Below the pieces are notes generated by a model. The model was not told the DNA's origin. It worked only from the letters and a program-made list of their open reading frames with translations, and ran no database searches. Shown piece by piece: positions 54,095 through 63,960 of a stretch of 64,000 nucleotides of DNA; within the stretch, counting starts at the first letter, position 1, and the number at the start of each line of letters is the position of its first letter. A program made the position numbers and the translations under genes. This DNA comes from Streptomyces sp. AC550_RSS872 (GTDB taxonomy: Bacteria; Actinomycetota; Actinomycetes; Streptomycetales; Streptomycetaceae), in the NCBI RefSeq assembly GCF_019049285.1, contig NZ_JAGMUL010000018.1, forward strand, positions 62,001-126,000. The letters run 5' to 3'.

Positions 54095-54766
54095 ATGGCG
54101 ATCCGCGTGATGCTCGTCGACGACCAGGTGCTGCTGCGCACCGGGTTCCGGATGGTGCTCGCCGCCCAGCCGGACATGGAGGTCGTCGCGGAGGCGGGCG
54201 ACGGTGTCGAGGCCCTCCAGGTGCTGCGCGAGACCTCCGTCGACGTCGTGCTGATGGATGTGCGCATGCCGAAGCTGGACGGCGTGGAGACCACCCGCCG
54301 TATCTGCTCCGAGCCCGAGCCGCCCAAGGTGCTGATCCTCACCACCTTCGACCTCGACGAGTACGCCTTCTCCGGGCTGAAGGCGGGCGCCTCCGGCTTC
54401 ATGCTCAAGGACGTGCCGCCCGGCGAACTGCTCGCCGCCATCCGCTCCGTGCACAGCGGCGACGCCGTGGTGGCCCCCTCGACGACCCGGCGCCTGCTGG
54501 ACCGGTTCGCGCCCATGCTGCCCTCCGCCGGCAAGGAGCCCCAGCACAAGGAGCTGGAGCGGCTCACCGACCGCGAGCGCGAGGTCATGGTGCTGGTCGC
54601 CCAGGGCCTGTCCAACGGCGAGATCGCGGCCCGGCTGGTCCTGTCCGAGGCGACGGTGAAGACCCACGTCGGCCGCATCCTGACCAAGCTGGGGCTGCGC
54701 GACCGGGTCCAGGTGGTGGTCCTGGCGTACGAGACGGGGCTGGTCCGGGCGGGCGGGCACGGCTGA
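54095..54766 (+). CDS. NarL/LuxR-family response regulator
   Basis: 223 residues. Receiver with VDD (8-10), phospho-acceptor Asp55 (LMDVRMP), T-loop TTFD and Lys104 (MLKDVPPGE); C-terminal LuxR HTH LTDREREVMVLVAQGLSNGEIAARLVLSEATVKTHV. Partner of the kinase upstream. Targets unknown; the palindrome at 54026-54043 is a candidate autoregulatory site. Confidence 0.95.
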   Translation: MAIRVMLVDDQVLLRTGFRMVLAAQPDMEVVAEAGDGVEALQVLRETSVDVVLMDVRMPKLDGVETTRRICSEPEPPKVLILTTFDLDEYAFSGLKAGASGFMLKDVPPGELLAAIRSVHSGDAVVAPSTTRRLLDRFAPMLPSAGKEPQHKELERLTDREREVMVLVAQGLSNGEIAARLVLSEATVKTHVGRILTKLGLRDRVQVVVLAYETGLVRAGGHG

Positions 54767-54771
54767 GCTCC

Positions 54772-54852
54772 GGATCGCCGGGATCGCCGGGATCGCCGGG
54801 ATCGCCGGGATCACCGGGAACGCTGGGAAAGCCGGGAACGCCGGGAACGCCG
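54772..54852 (+). repeat. Nine tandem 9-bp units (GGATCGCCG) downstream of the regulator gene
   Basis: Four exact GGATCGCCG units followed by five diverged ones (GGATCACCG, GGAACGCTG, GGAAAGCCG, GGAACGCCG x2). Begins 6 bp after the regulator stop; non-coding. A short GCACGGGGGC repeat follows. Confidence 0.85.
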
Positions 54853-54915
54853 GGATCGCACGGGGGCGCACGGGGGCGCCACGCGCGCGTGACCCGCGGG
54901 CACTAGGGTCTGCGC

Positions 54916-55572
54916 ATGCTCCTGTGGATCAACGGCCCCTTCGGGGGCGGCAAGACACAGACCGCACACGAGATCCAGCGGCGCCTGCCGGGCAGCGTCA
55001 TCTGCGATCCCGAGCATCCCGGCTTCGGCCTGCGGCGCATGCTCCCGGCGGAGCTGCGTGCGGACTTCCAGGACCTGACGTCCTGGCGGCAGGGCGTCGT
55101 CGAGGTCCTCGACCTGGCCCTCGCCAAGCACGACGGTGTGGTGATCGCGCCCATGACGGTCACGAACTCCGACTACTTCGCCCAGACCGTCGGCCGACTG
55201 CGTGAACTCGGCCATGATGTACGGCACTTCACCCTCCTCGCCGAGCGCGAGACCGTCCTGAAGCGGCTGCGTGAGCGCGGCTTCGGGCACCTCGCACGGA
55301 TCGTCGTCGGCAAGAACGCCGACAAGAACGCCGACAAGAACGCCGGGCTGCGCCGGGAGAGTTGGGCCGTACAGCAGCTCGACCACTGTCTGGAGCGGCT
55401 GAGCGAGCCGGAGTTCGCCGAGCATCTGTGGACCGACCACTCGACCGTGCCGAAGACGGCGGACCGGATCGCCGTTCTGGCCGGACTGAAGCTCCGGCCC
55501 AACAACGAGGGCGCGCTGCGGACGCGACTGCGGCAGGTGCGGGTCGGGATCAGGCACATCCGCTTCGACTGA
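54916..55572 (+). CDS. TmrB-like P-loop ATPase
   Basis: 218 residues. P-loop GPFGGGKT near the N-terminus (residues 7-14), ICDPEHPGFGLRRML, and a helical C-terminal half. Similar to TmrB, the membrane-associated ATP-binding protein giving tunicamycin resistance in Bacillus, and to AAA_33-type kinases. Residues about 133-144 are KNADKNADKNA, from a 12-bp tandem repeat (aagaacgccgac, 55312-55345), probably a surface loop. ATG 54916. Resistance function is inference. Confidence 0.82.
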   Translation: MLLWINGPFGGGKTQTAHEIQRRLPGSVICDPEHPGFGLRRMLPAELRADFQDLTSWRQGVVEVLDLALAKHDGVVIAPMTVTNSDYFAQTVGRLRELGHDVRHFTLLAERETVLKRLRERGFGHLARIVVGKNADKNADKNAGLRRESWAVQQLDHCLERLSEPEFAEHLWTDHSTVPKTADRIAVLAGLKLRPNNEGALRTRLRQVRVGIRHIRFD

Positions 55573-55586
55573 CGGTCACCCCATGG

Positions 55587-55637
55587 GCGCCGTCACCTCA
55601 GGAGCGCCGTCATCTCATGAGCGCCGTCATCTCAGGA
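55587..55637. repeat. Three tandem 17-bp units between convergent genes
   Basis: GCGCCGTCACCTCAGGA, then two near-identical units, 55587-55637. The third covers the stop of the ArsR-type regulator gene. The repeat occupies nearly all of the gap. Confidence 0.8.
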
Positions 55638-56730
55638 GCGCTTCGAGGAAGTCGCTGCCGAGCCGCGCCACCGAGGCGACGTCCAGCTGGTACAGGACGT
55701 ACCGCCCCCGGCGGCGGGTGGTGATCAGGCCCGCCTTCTTGAGGACGCTCAGGTGCCGGGATATCTCCGGGGCGGTCATGCCGTGGATCTGGACGAGCTC
55801 GCTCGTGGTGTAAGTGCTGCGGGCGAGGTTGCGGCACAGCTGCATCCGCACCGGGTGGGACAGGGCGGTCATGCGCAGGGTCAGCTGCTCGACCGAGGAC
55901 GGTGACGACAACTCGGGGGAACCGACGGGGTAGTGCAGCACGGGCTGCCAGCCGTGGCGGTGCAGCACCATGAGATGCGGCCAGCCCAGGCTCGTCGGCA
56001 CGAGAAGCAGACTGCCGTTCCTGATCAGGCTGTGGCCCTGGCGGAGCTTGTCGATGGTGATCCGTCCGGCGGCCTCGTCGAGTATCACCGCCGCGGAGAT
56101 CGAGGTCAGTGCCTCGGCCAGCCCCTTGTGCCGCAGGAGGTCGGTCCTGTGGCGGGCGTCCGCGGCGAGCTGGTGGCGTAGCCGGGACCAGGTGTCGGCG
56201 AAGAACGCCTCGTCGCAGTCCTCCAGGAACTGCCGCAGCCAGGCCCGGATCCGCGGCGGGTCGTCGAGCAGCCGCTGACTGAACCGCAGCTGCTGCGGCC
56301 CGCGCGCGGCGGCCAGGTCCAGAGCGCGGCGGCGCAGCTCCGCGTCGGCCAGCACGTCCTGGCTCGGCGTGGCGTAGGGCAGGGCGCAGGTGAACTCCAG
56401 CGCCGCGTCGACGAACTGCTCGTCCGTCAGCTTGTCCAGCAGATCCAGCTCCTCGGCGAGCGTCGCGCCGGGAAGGGCTCCGCCCGGGACGCCCGCACAG
56501 GGCAGGAACAGATCCGAGAACGTCGTCCGCCACAGGAAGTCGGCCTCGCACATCCGGTCGGCCAGGTGCGGATCGAGCCGGGTGGTGACACTCGTCGCCC
56601 AGCCCCGCAGCCCCGGATGATGCCCGGACTCCGACAGCGCGTGCAGCGCCGTGCCGAGCTCGGCCAGCGGTGAGGGGACCACGGCGACCCTCTCCGGCCG
56701 CAGCCCCGCGATGTCGATGCTCACGCTCAT
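55627..56730 (-). CDS. DUF5937/ArsR-type winged-helix regulator
   Basis: 367 residues. A long N-terminal DUF5937-like region (SPLAELGTALHALSESGHHPGLRGWA, ...) and a C-terminal ArsR-like winged helix (RMTALSHPVRMQLCRNLARSTYTTSELVQIHGMTAPEISRHLSVLKKAGLITTRRRGRYVLYQL). The reversed order (HTH at C-terminus) is usual for this Streptomyces family. No metal-binding cysteine set. ATG 56730. Divergent from a small gene across a palindrome it probably binds. Confidence 0.9.
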   Translation of the reverse strand: MSVSIDIAGLRPERVAVVPSPLAELGTALHALSESGHHPGLRGWATSVTTRLDPHLADRMCEADFLWRTTFSDLFLPCAGVPGGALPGATLAEELDLLDKLTDEQFVDAALEFTCALPYATPSQDVLADAELRRRALDLAAARGPQQLRFSQRLLDDPPRIRAWLRQFLEDCDEAFFADTWSRLRHQLAADARHRTDLLRHKGLAEALTSISAAVILDEAAGRITIDKLRQGHSLIRNGSLLLVPTSLGWPHLMVLHRHGWQPVLHYPVGSPELSSPSSVEQLTLRMTALSHPVRMQLCRNLARSTYTTSELVQIHGMTAPEISRHLSVLKKAGLITTRRRGRYVLYQLDVASVARLGSDFLEALLR

Positions 56731-56770
56731 GCCCTCATGGTGCACCCCGCCACTGACAACGCGGCCGTCG

Positions 56771-56789
56771 ATTGACGGTGGCCGTCAAT
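56771..56789. promoter_or_regulatory. Palindrome ATTGACGG-tgg-CCGTCAAT in divergent promoter
   Basis: Perfect 8-bp arms with a 3-bp centre, 41 bp before the regulator start and 105 bp before the small plus-strand gene. Likely operator of the ArsR-type regulator. Confidence 0.65.
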
Positions 56790-56894
56790 CCACGCGACGC
56801 GACCGCGACCTCGGACGCAGCCTGGGACCACCGGGGCAGCCGCGGAGCCCGATCCCTACGTCATGTCTCCAACGTCCCGAGAAGGCGATCCACC

Positions 56895-57092
56895 ATGAGC
56901 ATCACGCAGCACCACCTCCTTGACGCCTACCGCGCCCGGCAACTCGGCGAGCCCGCCCCTCCGGCGCCGGGCGCCCACGACTGGCAGGTCGTCCGCGAGT
57001 GGCGCGACCACCGGCAGTTCAGGGCGGCCGTCACCGCCGGGCGGCCGGCCCGGAGGCGGTGGCTTCGGGGGTGGTGGCGTTCTACTGGCTGA
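56895..57092 (+). CDS. Small hypothetical protein
   Basis: 65 residues, MSITQHHLLDAYRARQLGEPAPPAPG, then HDWQVVREWRDHRQFRAAVTAG and an Arg/Trp-rich basic end. Similar short proteins are found next to DUF5937 regulators. RBS GAAGGCGAT; the regulator palindrome is upstream. Its last 11 bp overlap the end of the convergent gene. Function unknown. Confidence 0.6.
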   Translation: MSITQHHLLDAYRARQLGEPAPPAPGAHDWQVVREWRDHRQFRAAVTAGRPARRRWLRGWWRSTG

Positions 57093-58269
57093 CCTGGCGG
57101 GGCAGTCGGGACACGAACTCCGTGACCGCCGTCTTCACGTCGTCGGCCGTCCACTCCAGGGCCGCCGCCCGGACGTACACCTCCGTGAAGGCGAGGTCGG
57201 GCCCCTTCGGGTCCCAGGCGTTGCCGAACAGGAGCGTCCCCGTCTCCTCGGCCGTCCGGACCGCGGCTTCCGCGACGACGTCGACGTCGTACGGCAGCCA
57301 GAGCTGGAAGTCGTACGTGTGCGGCACCTCCGGGTACACCCGCGCCCACGGCACCCCGGCCGCCGCGAAGCCCTCGCGCAGCGCGGCGGCCACCACGCGC
57401 GCGTGGCGGACGTACTCGGGCAGGCGGGGCAGCTCCCCCTCCAGGCCGGCGAGCGCGGACAGCACGGTCGGGAACTGCTGGAAGACCTGGCCGCCGTACC
57501 GGTGCCGCCAGGTCTTCGCTTCCTCCACCAGCGTGCTCGGACCGGCGAGTGCCGCGCCACCGAAGCCGTTGAACGACTTGTAGAAGGACACGTACACGCT
57601 GTCCGCCAGGCCCGCGATCTCCTCCAGGGGCAGGCCGAAATGGACCGTGGTCTCCCACAGGCGCGCGCCGTCGAAGTGCACCACCGCGTCACGTTCCCGT
57701 GCCGCCTCCACCACCTCGGTCAGCTCCTCCCAGGAGGGCAGCAGGAAACCGGCGTCCCTGAGCGGCAGTTCCAGCATCAGCGCGCCGAACGGCTCCGGGA
57801 GGTCGCGGACGTCCTGCGCGGAGGTGCACCGCGGCTCGCTCGTGACGTGGACCGGGCGCAGCCCGCTGAGCCGGCTGAATGCCTGCTGTTCGTACACCTC
57901 GGGGTGGGCGAGTGCGTGCAGGGCGACCGTCGGGTTGCCGGTGCGGCCCGCCCAGCAGCGCAGGGCCACCTGCTGGGCCATCGTGCCGGTCGGGAAGAAG
58001 GCGGCGGCCTCGGTGCCGAGCAGTCCGGCGACCTTCTCCTCCAGCACCTCGACGATGCCATTGCCGTAGAGATCCACCGTCTCGTCGAGGTCGTACAGCT
58101 CTGGCGCCTGTTCCAGCAGTGCGAGTCGCTGGCGGAGCGTCTCCCGCAGACCGAGGCCTGCGAGCACGCGGTCCGCGCTCCGGTATGCGCTCAAGCGCCG
58201 CTCGTAGCGCCGTTTGCGCTGCTCTTCCACCGAGACCTGGTCCGCCGGGTCGCTCGTGTCCTCACTCAT
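57082..58269 (-). CDS. Threonine aldolase-like PLP enzyme (beta-eliminating lyase fold)
   Basis: 395 residues. PLP lysine motif VSFYKSFNGFGGAALAG; substrate-side VHFDGARLWETTVHFG; N-terminal LYGNGIVEVLEEKVAGLLGTEAAAFFPTGTMAQQVAL as in low-specificity L-threonine aldolases. About 50 residues longer at the N-terminus than most. It splits a beta-hydroxy amino acid to glycine and an aldehyde, if family function holds. ATG 58269. Confidence 0.88.
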   Translation of the reverse strand: MSEDTSDPADQVSVEEQRKRRYERRLSAYRSADRVLAGLGLRETLRQRLALLEQAPELYDLDETVDLYGNGIVEVLEEKVAGLLGTEAAAFFPTGTMAQQVALRCWAGRTGNPTVALHALAHPEVYEQQAFSRLSGLRPVHVTSEPRCTSAQDVRDLPEPFGALMLELPLRDAGFLLPSWEELTEVVEAARERDAVVHFDGARLWETTVHFGLPLEEIAGLADSVYVSFYKSFNGFGGAALAGPSTLVEEAKTWRHRYGGQVFQQFPTVLSALAGLEGELPRLPEYVRHARVVAAALREGFAAAGVPWARVYPEVPHTYDFQLWLPYDVDVVAEAAVRTAEETGTLLFGNAWDPKGPDLAFTEVYVRAAALEWTADDVKTAVTEFVSRLPRQVSQ

Positions 58270-58455
58270 GGCACCGGATCATCCCGCGCACGGGGCCGTA
58301 CGGACACCTGCATTTCCCGTACGGCACGGACCCCGGCGGAGCGTTACGTAACCCACAGCCTGTGGACAACCGAACCCCTCCCGAACCGATCGCGTTAACA
58401 TGACGAGAAATCGTCCGGTACCCGGAGCGGACTGGAACGGGAAGGCCGCCGTCGA

Positions 58456-59385
58456 GTGAGTACAAGCCAACAGCCAGACCCCAGGGACCGCCCCGCGCGC
58501 CTCACCGTCGGCGTCGTCGGCGCCGGCCGCGTGGGCCCCGCGCTCGCCGCGTCCCTCCAGCTCGCCGGGCACCGCCCGGTGGCCGTCTCCGGGGTCTCCG
58601 ACACCTCCCGGCGGCGAGCTGCGCAGATGCTCCCCGACGTGCCGCTCGTGCCGCCCGCCGAAGTCCTCGCGCGCGCGGAACTGGTGCTGCTGACCGTCCC
58701 GGACGACGCCCTCCCCGGACTGGTCGAGGGCCTCGCCGACACCGGCGCCGTCCGGCCGGGGCAGCTCCTGGTGCACACCTCCGGGCGCTACGGCACGAAG
58801 GTGCTCGACCCCGCCCTGCGCGCGGGCGCGCTGCCGCTGGCCCTGCACCCGGCGATGACCTTCACCGGCACGCCCGTGGACGTCCAGCGGCTGGCCGGCT
58901 GCTCCTTCGGGGTCACCGCGCCCGAGGAGCTGCGGCTGGCCGCCGAGGCCCTGGTCATCGAGATGGGCGGCGAACCGGAATGGGTCGCAGAGGACATGCG
59001 CCCGCTCTACCACGCGGCCCTCGCGCTGGGCGCCAACCACCTGGTCACGCTCGTCGCCCAGTCCATGGAGCTGCTGCGCGAGGCGGGCGTCGCGGCTCCC
59101 GACCGGATGCTCGGCCCGCTGCTCGGCGCCGCCCTCGACAACGCCCTGCGCTCCGGCGACGCCGCCCTGACCGGCCCCGTCGCGCGCGGGGACGCGGGCA
59201 CCGTCGCCGCGCACGTCACCGAGCTGCGCAGGCACGCCCCGCAGACCGTCGCCGGCTATCTGGCGATGGCCCGGGCGACCGCAGACCGGGCGCTCGCCCA
59301 CGGGCTGCTGAAGCCGGAGCTCGCCGAGGACCTCCTCGGGGTACTCGCCCACGGAACCGACGGCGCCGAGGGAGAGGCCCGATGA
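58456..59385 (+). CDS. DUF2520 Rossmann-fold oxidoreductase-like protein
   Basis: 309 residues. N-terminal NAD(P) site [63 protein letters not shown], then the C-terminal helical DUF2520 domain ([27 protein letters not shown]). Related to ketopantoate reductase-like folds. It overlaps panC by 4 bp, so a role in pantothenate synthesis is likely but unproved. GTG 58456. Confidence 0.88.
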   Translation: MSTSQQPDPRDRPARLTVGVVGAGRVGPALAASLQLAGHRPVAVSGVSDTSRRRAAQMLPDVPLVPPAEVLARAELVLLTVPDDALPGLVEGLADTGAVRPGQLLVHTSGRYGTKVLDPALRAGALPLALHPAMTFTGTPVDVQRLAGCSFGVTAPEELRLAAEALVIEMGGEPEWVAEDMRPLYHAALALGANHLVTLVAQSMELLREAGVAAPDRMLGPLLGAALDNALRSGDAALTGPVARGDAGTVAAHVTELRRHAPQTVAGYLAMARATADRALAHGLLKPELAEDLLGVLAHGTDGAEGEAR

Positions 59386-60425
59386 CGACCACCCTGCTGC
59401 GTACCGCCGACGAACTGCACGCACGCACGCGTACCGGCCGCCGCGCCGTCGTGATGACCATGGGCGCCCTGCACGAGGGCCACGCCACCCTGATCCGCAC
59501 CGCGCGCACCATCGCCGGACCGGAGGGCGAGGTCGTCGTCACCGTCTTCGTGAACCCCTTGCAGTTCGGCGAGGGCGAGGACCTCGACCGCTACCCCCGC
59601 ACCCTGGAGGCCGACCTCAAGATCGCCGAACAGGCGGGCGCGGACGCCGTGTTCGCCCCCTCGGCCGACGAGGTCTACCCGGGCGGCGAGCCCCAGGTGC
59701 GCATCAGCGCCGGCCCCATGGGCGAGCGCCTGGAAGGCGCCTCCCGCCCCGGCCACTTCGACGGCATGCTCACCGTCGTCGCCAAGCTGCTCCACCTCAC
59801 CCGCCCCGACGTCGCCCTGTACGGCCAGAAGGATGCCCAGCAGCTCGCCCTGATCCGCCGCATGGTCCGCGACCTGAACTTCGGCGTCGAGATCGTCGGT
59901 GTCCCGACCGTGCGCGAGGAGGACGGCCTCGCGCTGTCCAGCCGCAACCGCTACCTCGCTCCCAAGGAGCGGCGCACGGCACTCGCCCTGTCCCAGGCGC
60001 TGTTCGCCGGCCGCGACCGGCACGCGGCGCAGGAGGCGCTGCGCGCCCGGGCCCGCGAAGTGCCCGCCACGCGTGCGCGTGCGGAAGCGCTCAGCGCCAT
60101 AGGGGAGTCTCGCGCGGCGGCCGACGCACACGCCGTCGCCAAGTCCCTCCCGTCGCCGCCCAACACCGACCTTGCCAAAGACGCTTCGCGTCGCCCCTCC
60201 TACAGCGCCCCGGCAGCCGTCCGCGCCGCCGCCCGCCTGGTCCTCGACGAGGCCGCCCGTCTCGACCCGCCGCTCCGGCTGGACTACCTCGCGCTCGTCG
60301 ACCCGTCCGACTTCACCGAGATCGAGGACGACTTCACCGGCGAGGCCGTCCTCGCCGTCGCCGCCCGGGTCGGGACGACCCGGCTGATCGACAACCTCCC
60401 CCTCACCTTCGGAGCCGCCTCGTGA
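59382..60425 (+). CDS. panC: Pantothenate synthetase
   Basis: 347 residues. [19 protein letters not shown] (HIGH-like), [69 protein letters not shown] (KMSKS-like). It joins pantoate and beta-alanine. Longer than the usual 280-310: about residues 226-290 hold an Ala/Arg- and Pro-rich insert ([35 protein letters not shown]). Starts within the DUF2520 stop (ATGA) and overlaps nadB. Confidence 0.96.
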   Translation: MTTTLLRTADELHARTRTGRRAVVMTMGALHEGHATLIRTARTIAGPEGEVVVTVFVNPLQFGEGEDLDRYPRTLEADLKIAEQAGADAVFAPSADEVYPGGEPQVRISAGPMGERLEGASRPGHFDGMLTVVAKLLHLTRPDVALYGQKDAQQLALIRRMVRDLNFGVEIVGVPTVREEDGLALSSRNRYLAPKERRTALALSQALFAGRDRHAAQEALRARAREVPATRARAEALSAIGESRAAADAHAVAKSLPSPPNTDLAKDASRRPSYSAPAAVRAAARLVLDEAARLDPPLRLDYLALVDPSDFTEIEDDFTGEAVLAVAARVGTTRLIDNLPLTFGAAS

Positions 60426-62131
60426 CCAGCACAGGCATACGACTGCACGCGCCCGCGCCCGGGTGGTCCATCTCCGCGGACGTCGTGGTCGTCGGTTCCG
60501 GCGTCGCGGGTCTCACCGCGGCCCTGCGCTGCGAGGCCGCGGGCCTGACGACGGTCGTCGTCACCAAGGCGCGCCTCGACGACGGCTCCACCCGCTGGGC
60601 GCAGGGCGGCATCGCCGCGGCCCTCGGCGAGGGCGACACCCCCGAGCAGCACCTCGACGACACCCTGGTGGCGGGCGCGGGCCTGTGCGACGAGGACGCG
60701 GTCCGCATCCTCGTCACCGAGGGCCCCGACGCCGTACGCCGCCTCATCGAGACCGGCGCCCACTTCGACGAGTCCGAGGAAGGCGGCCTGGAACTCACCC
60801 GCGAGGGCGGCCACCACCGCCGCCGTATCGCCCACGCGGGCGGCGACGCGACCGGCGCGGAAATCTCCCGGGCCCTCGTCGAGGCGGTACGCGCGCGTGG
60901 CCTGCGCACGATCGAGAACGCGCTCGTCCTCGACCTGCTGACGGACGCAGAGGGCCGTACGGCGGGCGTAACCCTGCACGTCATGGGCGAGGGCCAGCAC
61001 GACGGCGTAGGAGCGGTCCACGCGCCCGCTGTGGTCCTCGCCACCGGCGGCATGGGCCAGGTCTTCTCGGCGACGACGAACCCGTCGGTGTCGACGGGCG
61101 ACGGAGTAGCCCTCGCGCTACGCGCAGGCGCCGAGGTCAGCGACCTGGAATTCGTCCAGTTCCACCCCACCGTCCTGTTCCTCGGCGCGGACGCGGAGGG
61201 CCAGCAGCCCCTGGTCTCCGAGGCGGTACGCGGCGAAGGCGCCCACCTGGTCGACGCCGACGGCGTCCGCTTCATGCTGGGCCGGCACGAACTGGCCGAG
61301 CTCGCCCCCCGGGACATCGTCGCCAAGGGCATCATGCGCCGCATGCAGGAGCAGGACGCCGAGCACATGTTCCTCGACGCCCGCCACTTCGGCGCCGAGA
61401 TGTGGGAGCACCGCTTCCCGACGATCCTCGCCACCTGCCGCGCCAACGGCATCGACCCGGTCACCGCCCCCATCCCGATCGCCCCGGCGGCCCACTACGC
61501 CTCCGGCGGCGTCCGCACCGACTCCCGCGGCCGTACAACTGTCCCCGGCCTGTACGCGTGCGGCGAGGTCGCCTGCACGGGCGTGCACGGCGCCAACCGT
61601 CTGGCCTCCAACTCGCTCCTCGAAGGCCTGGTCTACGCCGAGCGCATCGTGGCCGACATCGCGGCCGCCCGCGCGGCGAACGGCCTCCACGCACGCGTGC
61701 CGCACCCGGTGCCGTACCCCGAGACCCCCGAGCACCCCCTGCTCGCCCCCGAGGCCCGTTTCGCGATCCAGCGGATCATGACCAACGGCGCCGGAGTCCT
61801 GCGCTCCGCGAACTCCCTCGCCCAGGCCGCCGACCAGCTCCAGCAGCTGCACACCGACGCCCGGGACGCCCTCACCGAGAACGGCAAGACGGCCGAGCCC
61901 GGCGTGGACACCTGGGAGGCCACCAACCTCCTGTGCGTGGCGCGGGCCCTGGTGACCGCGGCACAGCTCCGCGAGGAGACGCGAGGCTGCCACTGGCGCG
62001 AGGACGAGCCCGACCGCGACGACAGGAGCTGGCGGCGCCACATCGTCGTACGCCTGAACCCCGACCGCACACTGGCCGTGCACACCACAGACACCGCGGA
62101 CTTCCCCCCGACCCGTCCCCAGGAGCAGTGA
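60422..62131 (+). CDS. nadB: L-aspartate oxidase
   Basis: 569 residues. FAD site [34 protein letters not shown], the active region [16 protein letters not shown], and [22 protein letters not shown]. Converts aspartate to iminoaspartate for quinolinate synthesis. NadA is not seen in the window. GTG 60422 overlaps panC; followed by nadC. Confidence 0.96.
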   Translation: MTSTGIRLHAPAPGWSISADVVVVGSGVAGLTAALRCEAAGLTTVVVTKARLDDGSTRWAQGGIAAALGEGDTPEQHLDDTLVAGAGLCDEDAVRILVTEGPDAVRRLIETGAHFDESEEGGLELTREGGHHRRRIAHAGGDATGAEISRALVEAVRARGLRTIENALVLDLLTDAEGRTAGVTLHVMGEGQHDGVGAVHAPAVVLATGGMGQVFSATTNPSVSTGDGVALALRAGAEVSDLEFVQFHPTVLFLGADAEGQQPLVSEAVRGEGAHLVDADGVRFMLGRHELAELAPRDIVAKGIMRRMQEQDAEHMFLDARHFGAEMWEHRFPTILATCRANGIDPVTAPIPIAPAAHYASGGVRTDSRGRTTVPGLYACGEVACTGVHGANRLASNSLLEGLVYAERIVADIAAARAANGLHARVPHPVPYPETPEHPLLAPEARFAIQRIMTNGAGVLRSANSLAQAADQLQQLHTDARDALTENGKTAEPGVDTWEATNLLCVARALVTAAQLREETRGCHWREDEPDRDDRSWRRHIVVRLNPDRTLAVHTTDTADFPPTRPQEQ

Positions 62132-62136
62132 CAGAA

Positions 62137-63108
62137 GTGACCACCCCCGACCTTCCCCTCGCCTCGAGCGGCGACTGCGGCGACGACTGCGCCTGCGGTG
62201 CCGGCGAGGAGTACCTGGAGTGCGGCCTCGACCCCGCGCTCGCCCAGCTCCTGGCCGACGCCGGCCTCGACCCGGTCGAGGTCGAGGACATCGCCAACGT
62301 GGCCGTCCAGGAAGACCTCGCCCACGGCGTGGACGTGACGACGGTCGCCACGATCCCCGAGGAGTCGACCGCCACCGCCGACTTCGTCGCGCGCGAGGCG
62401 GGCGTCGTGGCGGGCCTCAGGGTCGCCGAAGCGGTCGTCTCGATCGTCTGCGAGGACGAGTTCGAGGTGGAGCGCCACGTGGAGGACGGCGACAAGGTGG
62501 AGGCGGGCCAGAAGCTCCTCTCCGTCACCACCCGCACCCGCGACCTCCTGACCGCCGAACGCAGCGCCCTGAACATCCTCTGCCGCCTCTCCGGCATCGC
62601 GACGGCCACGCGCGCGTGGGCTGACGTACTGGAGGGCACCAGCGCGAGGGTCCGCGACACCCGCAAGACGACGCCGGGCCTGCGCGCCCTGGAGAAGTAC
62701 GCGGTGCGCTGCGGAGGCGGAGTGAACCACCGCATGTCCCTCTCGGACGCGGCCCTGGTGAAGGACAACCACGTAGTGGCCGCAGGCGGCGTGTCACAGG
62801 CCTTCGAAGCGGTTCGCGAAGCCTTCCCCGACCTCCCCGTCGAGGTCGAGGTGGACACCCTCCACCAGCTCCGCGAGGTGGTGGACGCGGGCGCGGACCT
62901 GATCCTCCTGGACAACTTCACGCCGGGCGAGTGCGAGGAGGCGGTGGCGATCGTGCACGGCCGGGCAGCCCTCGAGGCATCGGGCCGCCTGACCCTGACG
63001 AACGCCAAGGCGTACGCCGACACGGGCGTCGACTTCCTCGCCGTCGGAGCCCTCACCCACTCCTCGCCGATCCTGGACATCGGCCTGGACCTGCGAGCGG
63101 CGGAGTAG
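62137..63108 (+). CDS. nadC: Nicotinate-nucleotide pyrophosphorylase with N-terminal cysteine cluster
   Basis: 323 residues. QPRTase motifs: VQEDLAHGVDVTTVA, LNILCRLSGIATATRAWADV, VRDTRKTTPGLRALEKYAVRCGGGVNHRMSLSDAALVKDNHV, and VEVEVDTLHQLREVVDAGADLILLDNF. It makes NaMN from quinolinate and PRPP. The first 30 residues carry Cys14, 18, 20 and 29 (DCGDDCACGAGEE), absent in common NadC; perhaps a metal site. GTG 62137 has AGGAG at 11 bp; GTG 62128 overlaps the nadB stop (GTGA). Confidence 0.95.
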   Translation: MTTPDLPLASSGDCGDDCACGAGEEYLECGLDPALAQLLADAGLDPVEVEDIANVAVQEDLAHGVDVTTVATIPEESTATADFVAREAGVVAGLRVAEAVVSIVCEDEFEVERHVEDGDKVEAGQKLLSVTTRTRDLLTAERSALNILCRLSGIATATRAWADVLEGTSARVRDTRKTTPGLRALEKYAVRCGGGVNHRMSLSDAALVKDNHVVAAGGVSQAFEAVREAFPDLPVEVEVDTLHQLREVVDAGADLILLDNFTPGECEEAVAIVHGRAALEASGRLTLTNAKAYADTGVDFLAVGALTHSSPILDIGLDLRAAE

Positions 63109-63116
63109 GAACGGGC

Positions 63117-63914
63117 ATGCTCCTCACGATCGACGTAGGCAACACGCACACCGTCCTCGGCCTGTTCGACGGCGAGGACATCGTCGAACACTGGCGCATC
63201 TCCACGGATGCCCGCCGCACCGCCGACGAGCTCGCGGTCCTCCTCCAGGGCCTGATGGGCATGCACCCGCTCCTCGGCGACGAACTGGGCGACGGCATCG
63301 ACGGAATCGCCATCTGCGCGACGGTCCCCTCGGTCCTCCACGAACTCCGGGAGGTGACCCGCCGCTACTACGGCGACGTCCCCGCGGTGCTGGTGGAGCC
63401 CGGCGTGAAGACGGGCGTACCGATCCTCACCGACAACCCCAAGGAGGTCGGCGCCGACCGCATCATCAACGCGGTCGCGGCCGTCGACCTCTACGGCGGC
63501 CCGGCCATCGTCGTCGACTTCGGTACGGCGACGACGTTCGACGCGGTGAGCGCGCGCGGCGAGTACATCGGCGGGGTCATCGCCCCCGGCATCGAGATCT
63601 CCGTCGAGGCCCTCGGCGTCCGCGGCGCCCAACTCCGCAAGATCGAGGTGGCCCGGCCGCGCAGCGTCATCGGCAAGAACACGGTCGAGGCCATGCAGTC
63701 CGGCATCATCTACGGCTTCGCGGGCCAGGTCGACGGCGTGGTCAACCGCATGGCCCGTGAACTGGCCGACGACCCCGACGAGGTCACCGTCATCGCGACG
63801 GGCGGTTTGGCTCCCATGGTCCTCGGCGAATCCTCCGTCATCGACGAACACGAACCCTGGCTGACCCTGATCGGGCTCCGTCTCGTCTACGAACGCAACG
63901 TCTCCCGAATGTGA
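63117..63914 (+). CDS. coaX: Type III pantothenate kinase
   Basis: 265 residues. ASKHA fold: MLLTIDVGNTHTVLGLFDGE (phosphate 1), VGADRIINAVAAV, IVVDFGTATTFDAVS (phosphate 2), and GGVIAPGIEIS. Phosphorylates pantothenate, first step to CoA; feedback-resistant type. It follows panC-nadB-nadC, linking CoA and NAD supply. ATG 63117. Confidence 0.96.
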   Translation: MLLTIDVGNTHTVLGLFDGEDIVEHWRISTDARRTADELAVLLQGLMGMHPLLGDELGDGIDGIAICATVPSVLHELREVTRRYYGDVPAVLVEPGVKTGVPILTDNPKEVGADRIINAVAAVDLYGGPAIVVDFGTATTFDAVSARGEYIGGVIAPGIEISVEALGVRGAQLRKIEVARPRSVIGKNTVEAMQSGIIYGFAGQVDGVVNRMARELADDPDEVTVIATGGLAPMVLGESSVIDEHEPWLTLIGLRLVYERNVSRM

Positions 63915-63960
63915 CCCGCCGCTTTCCTCGCCCCCGCCGCCCCTACCCGTCCCATCCCCA

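Noticed and set aside
61872..63851. 659-codon minus-strand frame opposite nadB-nadC-coaX
   Set aside because: Antisense shadow; three well-recognised enzymes occupy the plus strand.
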